DNA of 18,104 bases, taken from Pseudomonadota bacterium. GTDB lineage: Bacteria > Pseudomonadota > Alphaproteobacteria > Caulobacterales > Aquidulcibacteraceae. The position numbers and the translations under genes were made by a program. Positions 6,564-15,417 of this stretch are shown here, piece by piece. Position 1 is the first letter of the stretch. Each line of letters begins with the position of its first letter. Location: the NCBI GenBank assembly GCA_023410295.1, contig JAEYPY010000093.1, positions 1-18,104 on the forward strand. The letters are read 5' to 3'. The notes under the pieces are model-generated. The model was not told where the DNA came from and ran no database searches. It worked only from the letters and a program-made list of their open reading frames with translations.

Positions 6564-8003
6564 ATGAAGCTCGGCGAACTTTTCCACAGCGGCGTCCCGG
6601 CCGGCGCTGCACACATCGAGATCGCCGGCCTCACCGCGGATTCGCGGAAAGTGAACCCGGGCTATTTATTCGCGGCGTTGCAAGGCGTCGCCGCGCACGG
6701 ACGCGATTTCGTGGCGCAGGCCAAAGCCAATGGCGCGGTCGCGGTGCTGAGCGCGGGCGATTTGGGCGAAGAACCAGGCGTTGCGCATGTGGTCGCCGCC
6801 AATGCGCGCCAGGCGTTCGCTGAGGCGGCTTCAGCGTTTTATCCGGCGCGTCCGGAGACCATCGTCGCTGTTACCGGCACCAACGGCAAAAGCTCTACGG
6901 TCGACTTCCTGCGTCAGATCTGGACGCACGCGGGAAAGCGCGCGGCGAGCCTTGGTACGCTCGGTGCGATCGGGCCGAACGGCGTGATCGATCTTGGCCA
7001 CACGACGCCCGATCCTGCAGCGATGCATGCGGCGCTGAGCGGACTTAAGCAAAGCGGCGTCACGCATCTGGCGATGGAAGCCTCGAGCCATGGGCTTGAG
7101 CAGCATCGCGTCGATGGCGTCAGCTTCACTGCGGGCGCGTTCACGAACCTGACTCAAGACCATCTCGACTATCACAAGGATATGGCGAGCTATCGCGCCG
7201 CGAAGCTGAAGCTTTGGGCGCTGGTGCGCGATGGCGGCGTCGCGGTGATCAACGCCGATGCGGGGGAGGGGCCGGCGTTTGAAGAGGGCGCGAGGGCGCG
7301 CGGGCTCGATGTCGTGCTTTGCGGCTGGCGCGCGCCGCGCGAGCATGCGCTGAAGATCGTGGAAATTCTGCCGCGTCCGAACGCGCAGACGATGAACCTT
7401 CTTTGGCAAGGTAAGGAGCACAAGGTCGAGCTGCCGCTGATCGGTGAGTTTCAGGCAATCAATGCTGTCACCGCCGCCGCGTTGGCATTGGCGCTCGGCG
7501 AGGATGCCGAAGCCGTGTGGGCAGGCATGGCTGAGCTGAAGCCGGTGAAAGGCCGCATGGAGCATGTCGGCCAATCGCGGAGCGGCGGGCATGTGTTTGT
7601 CGATTACGCGCACACGCCCGACGGCTTAGACGTGCTGTTGCGCGCCGCGCGGCCGCATGCGCCGGGGCGGATCATCGCCGTGTTTGGCTGCGGCGGCGAT
7701 CGCGATACCGACAAGCGCCCGAAGATGGGCGCCATCGCCGCACGGCATGCGGATGTGGTGATCGTCACGGATGACAATCCCCGCAGCGAAGAGCCGGGCG
7801 CGATCCGCGCGCAGATCAAGGCGGCGGCGCCCGAAGCGATTGAGATCGGCGACCGGGCGCAAGCGATCCGCGAAGCGATCGCGATGATGAAGCCTGGCGA
7901 TGCGGTGTTGATCGCCGGCAAGGGTCACGAGACGGGACAGATCGTTAAAGGCGTGGTGCATCCGTTCTCGGATCAGGACGTCGCGCGGGCGGCGTTGGAT
8001 TAA
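6564..8003 (+). CDS. murE: UDP-MurNAc-L-Ala-D-Glu:meso-diaminopimelate ligase MurE
   Basis: Cytoplasmic Mur ligase, 479 residues, adding the third amino acid to the peptidoglycan stem peptide at the cost of ATP. P-loop GTNGKSS (105-111), HTTPDP (146-151), EASSHGL (172-178), NLTQDHLDYH (195-204), DYAHTPD (347-353) and DNPR (404-407) are all present. DNPR is the marker of meso-DAP-specific MurE rather than the Lys-adding type, so the cell wall is predicted to be of the DAP type. Lys214 in YRAAKLKL is the likely carbamylated lysine. GGGAG at 6554-6558 precedes the ATG; the gap to ftsI is 9 nt. Confidence 0.97.
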   Translation: MKLGELFHSGVPAGAAHIEIAGLTADSRKVNPGYLFAALQGVAAHGRDFVAQAKANGAVAVLSAGDLGEEPGVAHVVAANARQAFAEAASAFYPARPETIVAVTGTNGKSSTVDFLRQIWTHAGKRAASLGTLGAIGPNGVIDLGHTTPDPAAMHAALSGLKQSGVTHLAMEASSHGLEQHRVDGVSFTAGAFTNLTQDHLDYHKDMASYRAAKLKLWALVRDGGVAVINADAGEGPAFEEGARARGLDVVLCGWRAPREHALKIVEILPRPNAQTMNLLWQGKEHKVELPLIGEFQAINAVTAAALALALGEDAEAVWAGMAELKPVKGRMEHVGQSRSGGHVFVDYAHTPDGLDVLLRAARPHAPGRIIAVFGCGGDRDTDKRPKMGAIAARHADVVIVTDDNPRSEEPGAIRAQIKAAAPEAIEIGDRAQAIREAIAMMKPGDAVLIAGKGHETGQIVKGVVHPFSDQDVARAALD

Positions 8004-8039
8004 AAAGCTTGAGCGTTCAACCTCAGTTCGGAGCGCGTA

Positions 8040-9443
8040 ATGAGTGAACTCTGGTCGGCACGCGAAGCAGCCGCCGCGACGGGCGGGCGGTTGATCAATG
8101 GCGAGGCGTGGAGCGTCGGCGGCGTGTCCATCGACACGCGCACGCTGGAGCCTGGCGATCTGTTCGTGGCGCTGAAAGACGTGCGCGATGGACATGACTT
8201 CCTGGCGCAAGCATTCGTCTCGGGCGCGGGCGCGGCGCTGATCTCCGATGCGAGCAAGGCGGATGGCTTGGGGCCGGCGCTGGTTGTGGGCGATGTGCTC
8301 GAAGGCTTGCGTAAACTTGGCGAAGCGGCGCGGGATCGCTGCGCCGCCAAGCGCATCGCGGTGACGGGCTCCGTCGGCAAGACATCGACCAAGGAAGCGC
8401 TTGCGGTGTGCCTCGCCGCCAGCGGCGCCACGCATCGCAGCGTGAAAAGCTACAACAACCATTGGGGCGTGCCGCTGACGTTGTCGCGCATGCCGCGCGA
8501 GAGCCAATTCGCCGTGTTCGAGATCGGCATGAATCATCGCGGCGAAATCCTGCCGCTGACGCAATTGGTGAAGCCGCACGCCGCACTCGTCACCACGATT
8601 GCGCCGGCGCACGTGGAAAATCTGGGCTCGCTCGAGGCGGTAGCGGACGAGAAGGGCGATATTTACGCGGGGCTTGAGCCTGGCGGTTCGGCAATCATCC
8701 CCGCCGATGCCCCGCACGCCGAGCGGCTGATCGCGGCGGCGGAGCGCAATGGCGCGAACCTCGTCCGCTTCGGACGCGGCGCGGAATGCGAAGCGCGGCT
8801 CCTGAGTTTCGAGATGGATGAGAGCGGCTCAACCGCAGAAGCGGAAATTCTAGGCCGCGTTATTCGCTATCGTGTCGGCGTCGAGGGCGCGCATTGGGCG
8901 CTGAATTCAGTCGCGGCGCTGGCGGCGGCGGATGTAGTCGGCGCCGACCTCGATGCGGCTGCGCATGCGCTTGAGCATCTGCGCGCCTTCGATGGCCGCG
9001 GTGTCGCAACGCGGATCGAAGCGCCGTTCGGCGCCTTCATGCTTGTGGATGATTCCTACAACGCCAACCCGACCTCGATGGCGGCGGCGTTCGCCACGCT
9101 CAGCGCGCGCAAGCCCGCCGCGGGCGGGCGGCGCATCGCGGCGCTTGGGGATATGTTGGAACTCGGTCCCGATGAGCGCGCCTACCACGCCGGCCTCGCG
9201 CAGCCGCTCGAAGACGCGGGCATCGATCTGGTGTTTGCCGCAGGTCCGCGCATGTCGGCGCTCATGGAAGCGCTTCCGCCCTCGCGCCGTGGCGGCTATG
9301 CCGAAAATTCTGAGGCGTTGATTCCGGTCATTGCGGGCGCGCTACGTCCTGGCGACGTCGTGCTGGTGAAAGGATCGAACGGCTCGAAAATGAGCAAAGT
9401 GGTTGCAGCGCTCACCGCGCTCAAAGGGGATGCGAATGCTTGA
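8040..9443 (+). CDS. murF: UDP-MurNAc-tripeptide:D-alanyl-D-alanine ligase MurF
   Basis: Last cytoplasmic Mur ligase, 467 residues, attaching D-Ala-D-Ala to give the UDP-MurNAc-pentapeptide. Visible motifs: SIDTRTLEPGDLFVAL near the N-terminus, P-loop GSVGKTST (110-117), YNNHWGVPLTL (138-148), EIGMNHRGEI (161-170), and DDSYNANP at about 337-344. It follows murE after 36 nt; GGAG at about 8031 serves ATG 8040. The stop lies within the beginning of mraY (8-nt overlap), so the two are probably translationally coupled. Confidence 0.96.
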   Translation: MSELWSAREAAAATGGRLINGEAWSVGGVSIDTRTLEPGDLFVALKDVRDGHDFLAQAFVSGAGAALISDASKADGLGPALVVGDVLEGLRKLGEAARDRCAAKRIAVTGSVGKTSTKEALAVCLAASGATHRSVKSYNNHWGVPLTLSRMPRESQFAVFEIGMNHRGEILPLTQLVKPHAALVTTIAPAHVENLGSLEAVADEKGDIYAGLEPGGSAIIPADAPHAERLIAAAERNGANLVRFGRGAECEARLLSFEMDESGSTAEAEILGRVIRYRVGVEGAHWALNSVAALAAADVVGADLDAAAHALEHLRAFDGRGVATRIEAPFGAFMLVDDSYNANPTSMAAAFATLSARKPAAGGRRIAALGDMLELGPDERAYHAGLAQPLEDAGIDLVFAAGPRMSALMEALPPSRRGGYAENSEALIPVIAGALRPGDVVLVKGSNGSKMSKVVAALTALKGDANA

Positions 9444-10581
9444 GCTCTTGGGACAATTCGAAGAGCGCTCGCAATTCTTCAACCTCTTCAACTACATCAC
9501 CTTCCGCACCGGCGGGGCGATGTTCACGGCGATGATTTTCGCCTTCGCCTTTGGCGCGCCGTTCATTCACTGGCTGCGCAAAAAGCAGGGCAAGGGCCAA
9601 CCGATCCGCACCGATGGTCCCGAAGGCCATCTGTTGACCAAGAAGGGCACGCCGACCATGGGCGGGCTCATCATTCTCATTCCCCTCACAGTGTCGTCGC
9701 TGCTGTGGGCTGATCTTGAGAACGTCTACGTTTGGGCCGTGCTGCTGGTGACGCTGGGCTTCGGCGCGATCGGGTTCGTCGACGATTACGCTAAGGTGAC
9801 AAAGCAGCATCACGGCGGTCTCTCCGCCAAGCTGCGGTTGTTCTTCGAGTTTTCCATCGCTCTCGTTGCTGCGCTGGCGATGCTGGCGGCGGAGTGGGTG
9901 AACACCACGCCGGGCCAAACGCATGACGTGATGGGCTTCATCAACGCGCTCTTCGCGGGCGATCCCCTGACGGCGATTGCGCTGCCCTTCGTCAATGGCT
10001 GGGGCATCCAGCTTTTGGGATTTTATATACTCTTCGCGATGATCGTGGTGGTTGGCTTCGGCAACGCGGTGAATTTGACCGACGGGCTCGATGGCCTCGC
10101 CATTGTGCCGGTGATGGTGGCGGCGGCGACGTTCGGCATGATTTGCTACCTGGTCGGCCGCGTCGACTATTCGGATTATCTCGGCATTCCCCACGTCGCC
10201 GGCGTTTCGGAGCTGGCGACCATTCTGGGTGCGCTCCTCGGCGCCTCGCTGGGTTTTCTCTGGTACAACGCGCCGCCCGCGCGCGTCTTCATGGGCGACA
10301 CCGGCTCGCTGGCGCTGGGTGGTTTGCTGGGCGCGATTGCGGTGGCGAGCAAGCACGAGATCGTGCTCGCCATCGTTGGCGGTCTGTTCGTGCTCGAAAC
10401 GCTGTCGGTGATGGTGCAGGTGGCTGTGTATAAGCGCACCGGCAAGCGCGTCTTCCTGATGGCGCCGGTACACCACCATTTCGAGAAACTCGGCTGGCAG
10501 GAACCGACAATCGTCATCCGCTTCTGGATCATTTCGGTTATTTTCGCACTCGCTGGCTTGGCGACGCTGAAGTTGCGTTAA
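9436..10581 (+). CDS. mraY: Phospho-N-acetylmuramoyl-pentapeptide transferase MraY
   Basis: Polytopic inner-membrane enzyme, 381 residues with about ten hydrophobic segments, that moves phospho-MurNAc-pentapeptide onto undecaprenyl phosphate to make lipid I. Signatures: KKGTPTMGG (69-77), the Asp-Asp pair VDDYAK (115-120), NLTDGLDGLA (213-222), FMGDTGSLALGG (285-296) with Asp288, and HHHFEKLGW (346-354). ATG 9436 is chosen because the AAGGGG (9424-9429) lies 6 nt before it; ATG 9430, two codons earlier, is too close to that site. The start overlaps the murF stop. Confidence 0.97.
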   Translation: MLELLGQFEERSQFFNLFNYITFRTGGAMFTAMIFAFAFGAPFIHWLRKKQGKGQPIRTDGPEGHLLTKKGTPTMGGLIILIPLTVSSLLWADLENVYVWAVLLVTLGFGAIGFVDDYAKVTKQHHGGLSAKLRLFFEFSIALVAALAMLAAEWVNTTPGQTHDVMGFINALFAGDPLTAIALPFVNGWGIQLLGFYILFAMIVVVGFGNAVNLTDGLDGLAIVPVMVAAATFGMICYLVGRVDYSDYLGIPHVAGVSELATILGALLGASLGFLWYNAPPARVFMGDTGSLALGGLLGAIAVASKHEIVLAIVGGLFVLETLSVMVQVAVYKRTGKRVFLMAPVHHHFEKLGWQEPTIVIRFWIISVIFALAGLATLKLR

Positions 10582-10630
10582 CGGGCCGAAGCAGCGCACA
10601 CCCGCACGCTCACGTGTTGGAGGCGATCGG

Positions 10631-12061
10631 ATGATTCCGATCACGGAATTCAAAGGCCGCGATGTCGCCGTGTTCGGGCTTGCCCGCACGGGGCTTGCCG
10701 CTGCGCGCGCGCTGGCGGCCGGCGGCGCGCGCGTGCATGCCTGGGACGATAGCGACGTCAGCCGCGCCAACGCCGAAGCGCAGGGCGTGCCAGTCTCCGA
10801 CATTAACAGCCGCGACTGGCGCAGCTTCGCCGCGCTCATCCTCTCGCCCGGCGTGCCGCTGACATTTCCAGAACCACACCGCGTGGTGACGCTGGCGCAA
10901 GCGGTCGGCGTGCCGATCATGAGCGACATCGAGCTCTTCGCCCGCGCCGTGAACGCGCTGCCGGCGACGCAGCGGCCGAAGCTGGTCGGCGTCACCGGCA
11001 CGAACGGCAAGTCGACCACATCGGCGTTGATCGCGCACATCCTGAAGGAAGCCGGCAAGGACGTGCGGCTCGGCGGCAATATCGGCGCGGCGATGCTGGA
11101 GCAGCCGCCGCTGCACGCCGGCGCCTATTATGTGATCGAGCTCAGCTCGTATCAGCTGGATATCACGTCCAGCCTGCGTCTCGACGTTGCGGTCTGGCTC
11201 AACACGACGCCGGATCATTTGGATCGCCACGGCGATATGACGTCCTACGTCGCCGCCAAGAAGCGCATCTTCTTGAACCAAGGCGCGGCTGATTGGGCGG
11301 TGATCGGTGTCGATGATGCGTATTGCGCGCAAATCTGCACAGAGCTAACGCGCAGCGCGGTTCAGCACGTGGCGCCGATCTCGTCCGGTCAATCGCTTGG
11401 CCGCGGTGTCTCCGCGATCGGCGGCAAGATCGTCGATGGGCTGTCCGGCCGCGCCGAGATCGCTGCGGAACTGACGCAGGCGCCTGCGCTCGCCGGCAAA
11501 CACAATGCACAGAACGCAGCGGCTGCGTATGCGGCGACGCGCGCGCTCGGCGTCGATCCGCGCGTGATCGCCAGCGCGTTCGCGAGCTTCGCTGGGCTCC
11601 CGCATCGGCTCGAACGTGTCGCCACCATCGAGGGCGTGCGTTTCGTCAATGACAGCAAGGCCACCAACGCCAACGCAGCGGCGCAGGCGCTGGCGGTTTA
11701 TCCGCGGCTCTATTGGATCGCCGGCGGCGTGGCGAAGGAAGGCGGCATCGAGGAGCTGGAGCAATTCTTCCCCCGCATCGCCAAGGCGTATCTGATCGGC
11801 CAGAGCGCGGGTGATTTCTCCGATACGTTGCGCGGCAAGGTCCCTGTGACCATGGCCGGAAACCTCGAAGCGGCGGTGAAGCTTGCCTTCAACGATGCGC
11901 GTGTTTCGGGCGAGCCGCATCCGGTGGTGCTGTTATCGCCCGCGTGCGCGTCGTTCGATCAGTTCAAGAGCTACGAACACCGCGGCGATGAGTTCAAGAA
12001 ATACGTCGCCGCGCTCAGCGCATCCCTGCCCAACGGCGCAAAGGCCGGAGGCGCGGCGTGA
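10631..12061 (+). CDS. murD: UDP-N-acetylmuramoyl-L-alanine:D-glutamate ligase MurD
   Basis: Mur ligase of 476 residues adding D-Glu to UDP-MurNAc-L-Ala. It shows the N-terminal Rossmann-like segment VAVFGLARTGLAAARAL, P-loop GTNGKSTT (123-130), GGNIG (148-152), SSYQLD (172-177), NTTPDHLDRHGD (191-202), Lys210 in YVAAKKR as the probable carbamylated lysine, NDSKATNANAA in the C-terminal domain, and SPACASFDQFKSYEHRG near the end. GGAGG at 10619-10623 precedes ATG 10631. The 49-nt gap after mraY has no recognisable terminator. The end overlaps ftsW as GTGA. Confidence 0.97.
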   Translation: MIPITEFKGRDVAVFGLARTGLAAARALAAGGARVHAWDDSDVSRANAEAQGVPVSDINSRDWRSFAALILSPGVPLTFPEPHRVVTLAQAVGVPIMSDIELFARAVNALPATQRPKLVGVTGTNGKSTTSALIAHILKEAGKDVRLGGNIGAAMLEQPPLHAGAYYVIELSSYQLDITSSLRLDVAVWLNTTPDHLDRHGDMTSYVAAKKRIFLNQGAADWAVIGVDDAYCAQICTELTRSAVQHVAPISSGQSLGRGVSAIGGKIVDGLSGRAEIAAELTQAPALAGKHNAQNAAAAYAATRALGVDPRVIASAFASFAGLPHRLERVATIEGVRFVNDSKATNANAAAQALAVYPRLYWIAGGVAKEGGIEELEQFFPRIAKAYLIGQSAGDFSDTLRGKVPVTMAGNLEAAVKLAFNDARVSGEPHPVVLLSPACASFDQFKSYEHRGDEFKKYVAALSASLPNGAKAGGAA

Positions 12062-13200
12062 CGGCGGCGGTCGCCGAGCGAGTCTCCGGCGCGCTCGAGC
12101 GATTGCGCACCTATGATCGCGTGCTGCTGGTCATCGCCGGCATCTTGTTGGCGGTCGGCATCCTTTTCTCCATGGCCGCGTCGCCAGCCGCCACCGCGCG
12201 CATCCGCATCGAGGAAGCGTTCTACTTCGCCGGCCGGCAAGCTGCGTACGCTGCGTTGGGCGTTATCGTCATTTTCGCGGCCGCTGCGCTCGAGCCCCGC
12301 CAAGTGCGGCGTGCGGCGACGATCCTGGTCGCGCTCTTCCTGCCGCTCTGCGCTTTGGCGGCATGGTTCGGGCCGGAGGTGAAGGGCGCGCAGCGCTGGT
12401 TCGATTTTGGCTTTTTCTCGCTGCAGCCGTCGGAAATTCTGAAGCCGTCGCTTGTCGTTGTGTGGGCTTGGATGCTCGGCGAAAGCATGCGCACGCCGCA
12501 CTTTCCGGGCCGTCTCGTCTGCATAGCGCTTTATTTCGTGACGGCCGCCGCGCTGCTAGCGCAGCCGGACATCGGCCAGACGGCGCTGCTCGCGCTCTGC
12601 CTCGGACCGATGTTGATTCTCTCCGGCCTTGCGTTGCGGTGGGTTCTCGGCGGGACGGTGCTCGCCGTGTTGAGCGCGTGGGCGATCTACAGCTTTTATC
12701 CGCACGCACGCGAACGCGTGGATACGTTCCTCAATCCCGAAGGCGACGCCGCCTATCAGGTCAACCGTGCGCTCGATGCGATCGCCGCGGGCGGCGTGTT
12801 CGGCCGCGGGCCGGGCGAGGGCGTCATAAAACGGTCACTGCCCGATGCGCACGCTGACTTCGTGTTTGCGGTCGCCGCCGAAGAGTTCGGGCTGCTCGCT
12901 TCGCTCGGCCTGATCGCCGTGTTCGGAGCTTTAGCTTTTCGCGGTCTGTCGCGCGCACGCCGGCTCAACGATCCATTCGAACAGCTTGCGGCCGCTGGGC
13001 TCGTCACGCTTCTCGTTGCGCAAGCCTCCATTCACATAGCCGTCAACTTGAGTTTGCTGCCGGCGAAGGGCATGACGCTGCCCTTCATCTCGTTCGGCGG
13101 CTCTTCGATGATCGGTTCGGCGCTGGCGCTGGGGTTCTGTCTGTCACTGCTTCGCAATCGGCCCGGCGCCTTTCTCTTCGCCGGGCGCGCACGCACGTAG
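12058..13200 (+). CDS. ftsW: Septal peptidoglycan glycosyltransferase FtsW (SEDS family)
   Basis: Polytopic inner-membrane SEDS protein, 380 residues with roughly ten hydrophobic segments, polymerising lipid II at the septum in complex with FtsI. Motifs: KGAQRWFDFGFFSLQPSEILKP (109-130), AQPDIGQT (168-175), YQVNRALDAIAAGGVFGRGPGEGVIK, and LPDAHADFVFAVAAEEFG (261-278), where Asp267 aligns with the essential SEDS aspartate of the HxDF motif. The position between murD and murG separates it from RodA. GGAGG (12047-12051) serves the GTG start inside the murD stop. Confidence 0.95.
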   Translation: MTAAVAERVSGALERLRTYDRVLLVIAGILLAVGILFSMAASPAATARIRIEEAFYFAGRQAAYAALGVIVIFAAAALEPRQVRRAATILVALFLPLCALAAWFGPEVKGAQRWFDFGFFSLQPSEILKPSLVVVWAWMLGESMRTPHFPGRLVCIALYFVTAAALLAQPDIGQTALLALCLGPMLILSGLALRWVLGGTVLAVLSAWAIYSFYPHARERVDTFLNPEGDAAYQVNRALDAIAAGGVFGRGPGEGVIKRSLPDAHADFVFAVAAEEFGLLASLGLIAVFGALAFRGLSRARRLNDPFEQLAAAGLVTLLVAQASIHIAVNLSLLPAKGMTLPFISFGGSSMIGSALALGFCLSLLRNRPGAFLFAGRART

Positions 13201-13206
13201 GGCTTC

Positions 13207-14298
13207 ATGTCCAAGAAGGTCGTAGTCATTGCAGCAGGCGGCACGGGTGGGCACCTCTTCCCGGCGGCGGCCTTTGCCGAAGAAATGTTCCGCCGCGGCT
13301 GGCGCGTCATCCTGATGACCGACGCGCGCGGGCGGCGCTATGCGGAAGGGTTTCCGGCGGAGCGCATCGAGGACGTGCCGGCGGCGAGCCTTTCGGCCAA
13401 TCCGATCACCGCGATCCCGAATGCGCTGAAGATCATGCGCGGCATCAATGAAGCCAAGAAGCGCTTCAATGCGCTGCCGCCGCAACTGGTGGCCGGCTTT
13501 GGCGGCTATCCGTCATTCCCTGCGTTGATGGCGGCGCGCGCGCATAAAGTGCCGATCCTGATCCACGAACAGAATTCGGTGCTCGGCCGCGTCAATCGTG
13601 CGATGGCGACGAGCGCGGCGATCGTCGCCTGCGGGTTTGAACGGCTCGACCGACTGCCGGCGAAAGCGGCGGACCGCAAGCACGTGGTCGGCAATCCCGT
13701 GCGGCTGCCGATTTTGGCGGTGCGCGATCGGCCTTATCCGGAAGCGCCTGCAGGCGGGCGGCTCAACATTCTCATCATCGGCGGCAGCCAAGGTGCTCGC
13801 ATCTTTGGCGAGGTCATTCCCGCGGCGTTCGCGCTGTTGCCGCAAGAGCTGCGCGCGCGGCTCGATGTGGTGCATCAAGTGCGCGAAGAGCAAATCGCGG
13901 CGGTGACGAAGATTTATCAGAAGGCCAAGGTAAACGCCGAGGTCGCCGCGTTCTTCAAGGACATGGGCCAGCGTCTCGGCGCGGCGCACTTGGTAATCGG
14001 TCGCGCCGGCGCTTCGACGGTGACCGAGCTGCAGGTTGCAGGGCGCCCCGCGGTGCTCGTTCCATTCGCCGCCGCGGCCGACGATCACCAGACCGCCAAC
14101 GCCGAAGGTCTCACCGCGGTCGGCGCTGCTGATCTCTTCACCGAGGCGGAATTTCAGCCAGCGCCACTGGCGGCTCTCCTCGAGCGGCGCCTAGCCGACC
14201 CGCATGGGCTCGCTGTCCGCGCCGCCGCTGCCCGCGCTGCCGCCCGGCCCGATGCGGCTAAATCCCTGGCCGATCTGGCCGAAAGCGTCGCGCTATAG
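13207..14298 (+). CDS. murG: UDP-GlcNAc:lipid I N-acetylglucosaminyltransferase MurG
   Basis: Peripheral membrane glycosyltransferase (GT28), 363 residues, converting lipid I to lipid II on the cytoplasmic face. It has the N-terminal loop AAGGTGGHLFPA (9-20), GFGGYPSFPA, HEQNSVLGRVNR (about 118-129), the second-domain loop GGSQGAR (about 192-198), and RAGASTVTEL, followed by a D-HQ-NA segment (DDHQTANAE) for UDP-GlcNAc binding. It starts 6 nt after ftsW. Unlike the usual order, the next gene is not murC; a four-gene cassette intervenes. Confidence 0.97.
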   Translation: MSKKVVVIAAGGTGGHLFPAAAFAEEMFRRGWRVILMTDARGRRYAEGFPAERIEDVPAASLSANPITAIPNALKIMRGINEAKKRFNALPPQLVAGFGGYPSFPALMAARAHKVPILIHEQNSVLGRVNRAMATSAAIVACGFERLDRLPAKAADRKHVVGNPVRLPILAVRDRPYPEAPAGGRLNILIIGGSQGARIFGEVIPAAFALLPQELRARLDVVHQVREEQIAAVTKIYQKAKVNAEVAAFFKDMGQRLGAAHLVIGRAGASTVTELQVAGRPAVLVPFAAAADDHQTANAEGLTAVGAADLFTEAEFQPAPLAALLERRLADPHGLAVRAAAARAAARPDAAKSLADLAESVAL

Positions 14299-14312
14299 AT
14301 TTTCCCAGAAGC

Positions 14313-14331
14313 CCCCGCATCCAAAGCGGGG
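14313..14331 (+). other. Intergenic stem-loop after murG
   Basis: CCCCGC (14313-14318) pairs with GCGGGG (14326-14331) around the 7-nt loop ATCCAAA. No T-run follows, so it is not a standard intrinsic terminator. It could slow transcription or protect the mRNA 3' end between murG and the inserted cassette. Confidence 0.35.
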
Positions 14332-14375
14332 CGCGGCGGCGATTGAGCTCTGAACGCTAAGCGAGGAGCGAAAGT

Positions 14376-14477
14376 TTGGATCATTTCGTCCAGGATTATT
14401 GGTGGCTGGCTTTCCCGTTGGCGGGCGTCGTCACGGCCGCCTTTGAACTGATGCGCCAGCCGAGGAGAGAGCAATGA
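14376..14477 (+). CDS. 33-residue predicted membrane micro-protein
   Basis: A TTG start at 14376 with GAGGAG (14363-14368) 7 nt upstream opens a 33-codon frame, MDHFVQDYWWLAFPLAGVVT and on to an RQPRREQ tail. Its TGA (14475-14477) overlaps the next gene's ATG as ATGA. The product is one hydrophobic helix with a basic C-terminus. Its DYWWLAFPLAG matches NYWWLIFPIFG at the start of the neighbouring 130-residue protein, also at DNA level (20 of 23 bases). Ribosome binding site, coupling overlap and shared motif argue that it is translated. Alternative: a leftover of a partial duplication. I know no family for it. Confidence 0.6.
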   Translation: MDHFVQDYWWLAFPLAGVVTAAFELMRQPRREQ

Positions 14478-14521
14478 CGTTCGCCGATTTTTTGAGCAAT
14501 TATTGGTGGCTCATTTTCCCG
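14395..14521 (+). repeat. Short direct duplication encoding YWWLxFP
   Basis: Bases 14395-14417 and 14499-14521 match at 20 of 23 positions (ATTATTGGTGGCT...TTTCCCG). They encode the same hydrophobic motif in the 33- and 130-residue proteins, 104 bp apart, suggesting local duplication of the N-terminal helix. Confidence 0.75.
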
Positions 14522-14866
14522 ATCTTCGGGATGTACATGGCAGTCCAGGGGACGAATTCACAGGAGCGGCGCACTCGCGACGCAATCGCGTTGCTGAAGA
14601 CATATACGGACCAAGGCAAGGAGCCGCCGGCCGAGCTCCTGCAAACCGTCTCCAAGGGACTGGACGCGCAGTCGGACGAGAGCGGCGGCGGCAAGAACGG
14701 CACCGCTTGGAGCTTCTTTCTCTTTCTGGCGCTGGCCGCGGGCTTCGGCGCCGGCTGGTATCTCAATCAGGGCGAAGGCTTTGAGTGGGTGTTCCTCAGC
14801 GTTGCGCTGGCGATGAGCGTGATGGCGCTGGGCGCGCTGATGATCCTGCTGTTCGGCCGCAAGTAG
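14474..14866 (+). CDS. 130-residue membrane protein with three hydrophobic segments, unknown function
   Basis: Topology from the sequence: hydrophobic segment at about 8-24 (NYWWLIFPIFGMYMAV), a polar stretch with RRTRDAIALLKTYTDQGKEPPAELLQTV (about 33-60), a Ser/Gly linker, then two hydrophobic helices at about 78-95 and 104-127 before a short basic end (FGRK). The layout of one N-terminal helix, a charged 'R..AI.LL..Y...GKEPPAEL' stretch and two C-terminal helices resembles small membrane proteins often placed beside ECF sigma factors (DUF6249-like). That comparison is from memory and tentative. GAGGAG (14462-14467) precedes ATG 14474. The ECF sigma gene starts 5 nt after its stop, so they should be co-transcribed. 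Confidence 0.8.
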   Translation: MTFADFLSNYWWLIFPIFGMYMAVQGTNSQERRTRDAIALLKTYTDQGKEPPAELLQTVSKGLDAQSDESGGGKNGTAWSFFLFLALAAGFGAGWYLNQGEGFEWVFLSVALAMSVMALGALMILLFGRK

Positions 14867-14871
14867 GTTCG

Positions 14872-15417
14872 GTGGACGCGGCCGAAGAGGCGCGGCTGAT
14901 CGGCCTGGCGCGCGTGGGCGACCTGCGCGCGTTTGGACGGCTCGTCGATGCGCATCAGGCGCCGGTGCGCGCGTTTCTGCGCCGTCTCGCCGGCAATGCC
15001 GCGGACGCAGACGATCTTGCGCAGGAAGCGTTCGCGCGCACCTGGGAGGTGCTGCACCGCTTCGATGGCGCCTCGAGTTTGCGCACCTTCATTTGCGGCG
15101 TCGCGTTTCAGTATTGGCGACGCGCGCGGCGGGCGGCGATGCGGCGGCAGAAGCGCGAGGACGCATATATGGAGCTGAGCGAGACTGAGAGCGAACCACC
15201 TGCGCGCCAGGCGCAGGCGTTGGCGCTGCGGCGCGCTATGGAGGCGCTGCCGGAAGACCAGCGCGCCGCGCTCGCGCTCTGCCTCGGCCAAGATTTCAGC
15301 CACGCCGAGGCCGCCGAGATTCTTGGCCTGCCGCTCGGCACGGTTAAATCACACGTGACGCGCGGGCGCGCGCGTCTGCAAGCGGCGCTGGGCGTCGGCG
15401 CGGAGAGCAACCCATGA
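14872..15417 (+). CDS. ECF-type RNA polymerase sigma factor
   Basis: 181 residues from GTG 14872, which gives the normal ECF length and begins 5 nt after the preceding stop; longer in-frame starts run back into the upstream gene. Sigma region 2 covers about residues 8-80: RLVDAHQAPVRAFLRRL, then the region 2.2 signature DADDLAQEAFARTW, then SSLRTFICGVAFQYWRRARR. Sigma region 4 covers about 120-172: LPEDQRAALALCLGQDFSHAEAAEILGLPLGTVKSHVTRGRARLQAAL, with the helix-turn-helix for -35 recognition. No region 3 is present, as in ECF factors. It should redirect RNA polymerase to its own regulon. The neighbours are small membrane proteins, so an envelope signal is a reasonable inference. The end overlaps the next gene as ATGA. 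Confidence 0.93.
   Translation: MDAAEEARLIGLARVGDLRAFGRLVDAHQAPVRAFLRRLAGNAADADDLAQEAFARTWEVLHRFDGASSLRTFICGVAFQYWRRARRAAMRRQKREDAYMELSETESEPPARQAQALALRRAMEALPEDQRAALALCLGQDFSHAEAAEILGLPLGTVKSHVTRGRARLQAALGVGAESNP

Noticed and set aside
14352..14378. ECF-type promoter (GAAC with a downstream GTTT) ahead of the sigma cassette
   Set aside because: The would-be -10 overlaps the TTG start of the micro-protein, leaving no leader, and the spacing is one or two bases too long.
14785..14871. N-terminal extension of the ECF sigma factor
   Set aside because: It is the out-of-frame overlap with the 130-residue membrane protein gene; GTG 14872 gives the normal family length.
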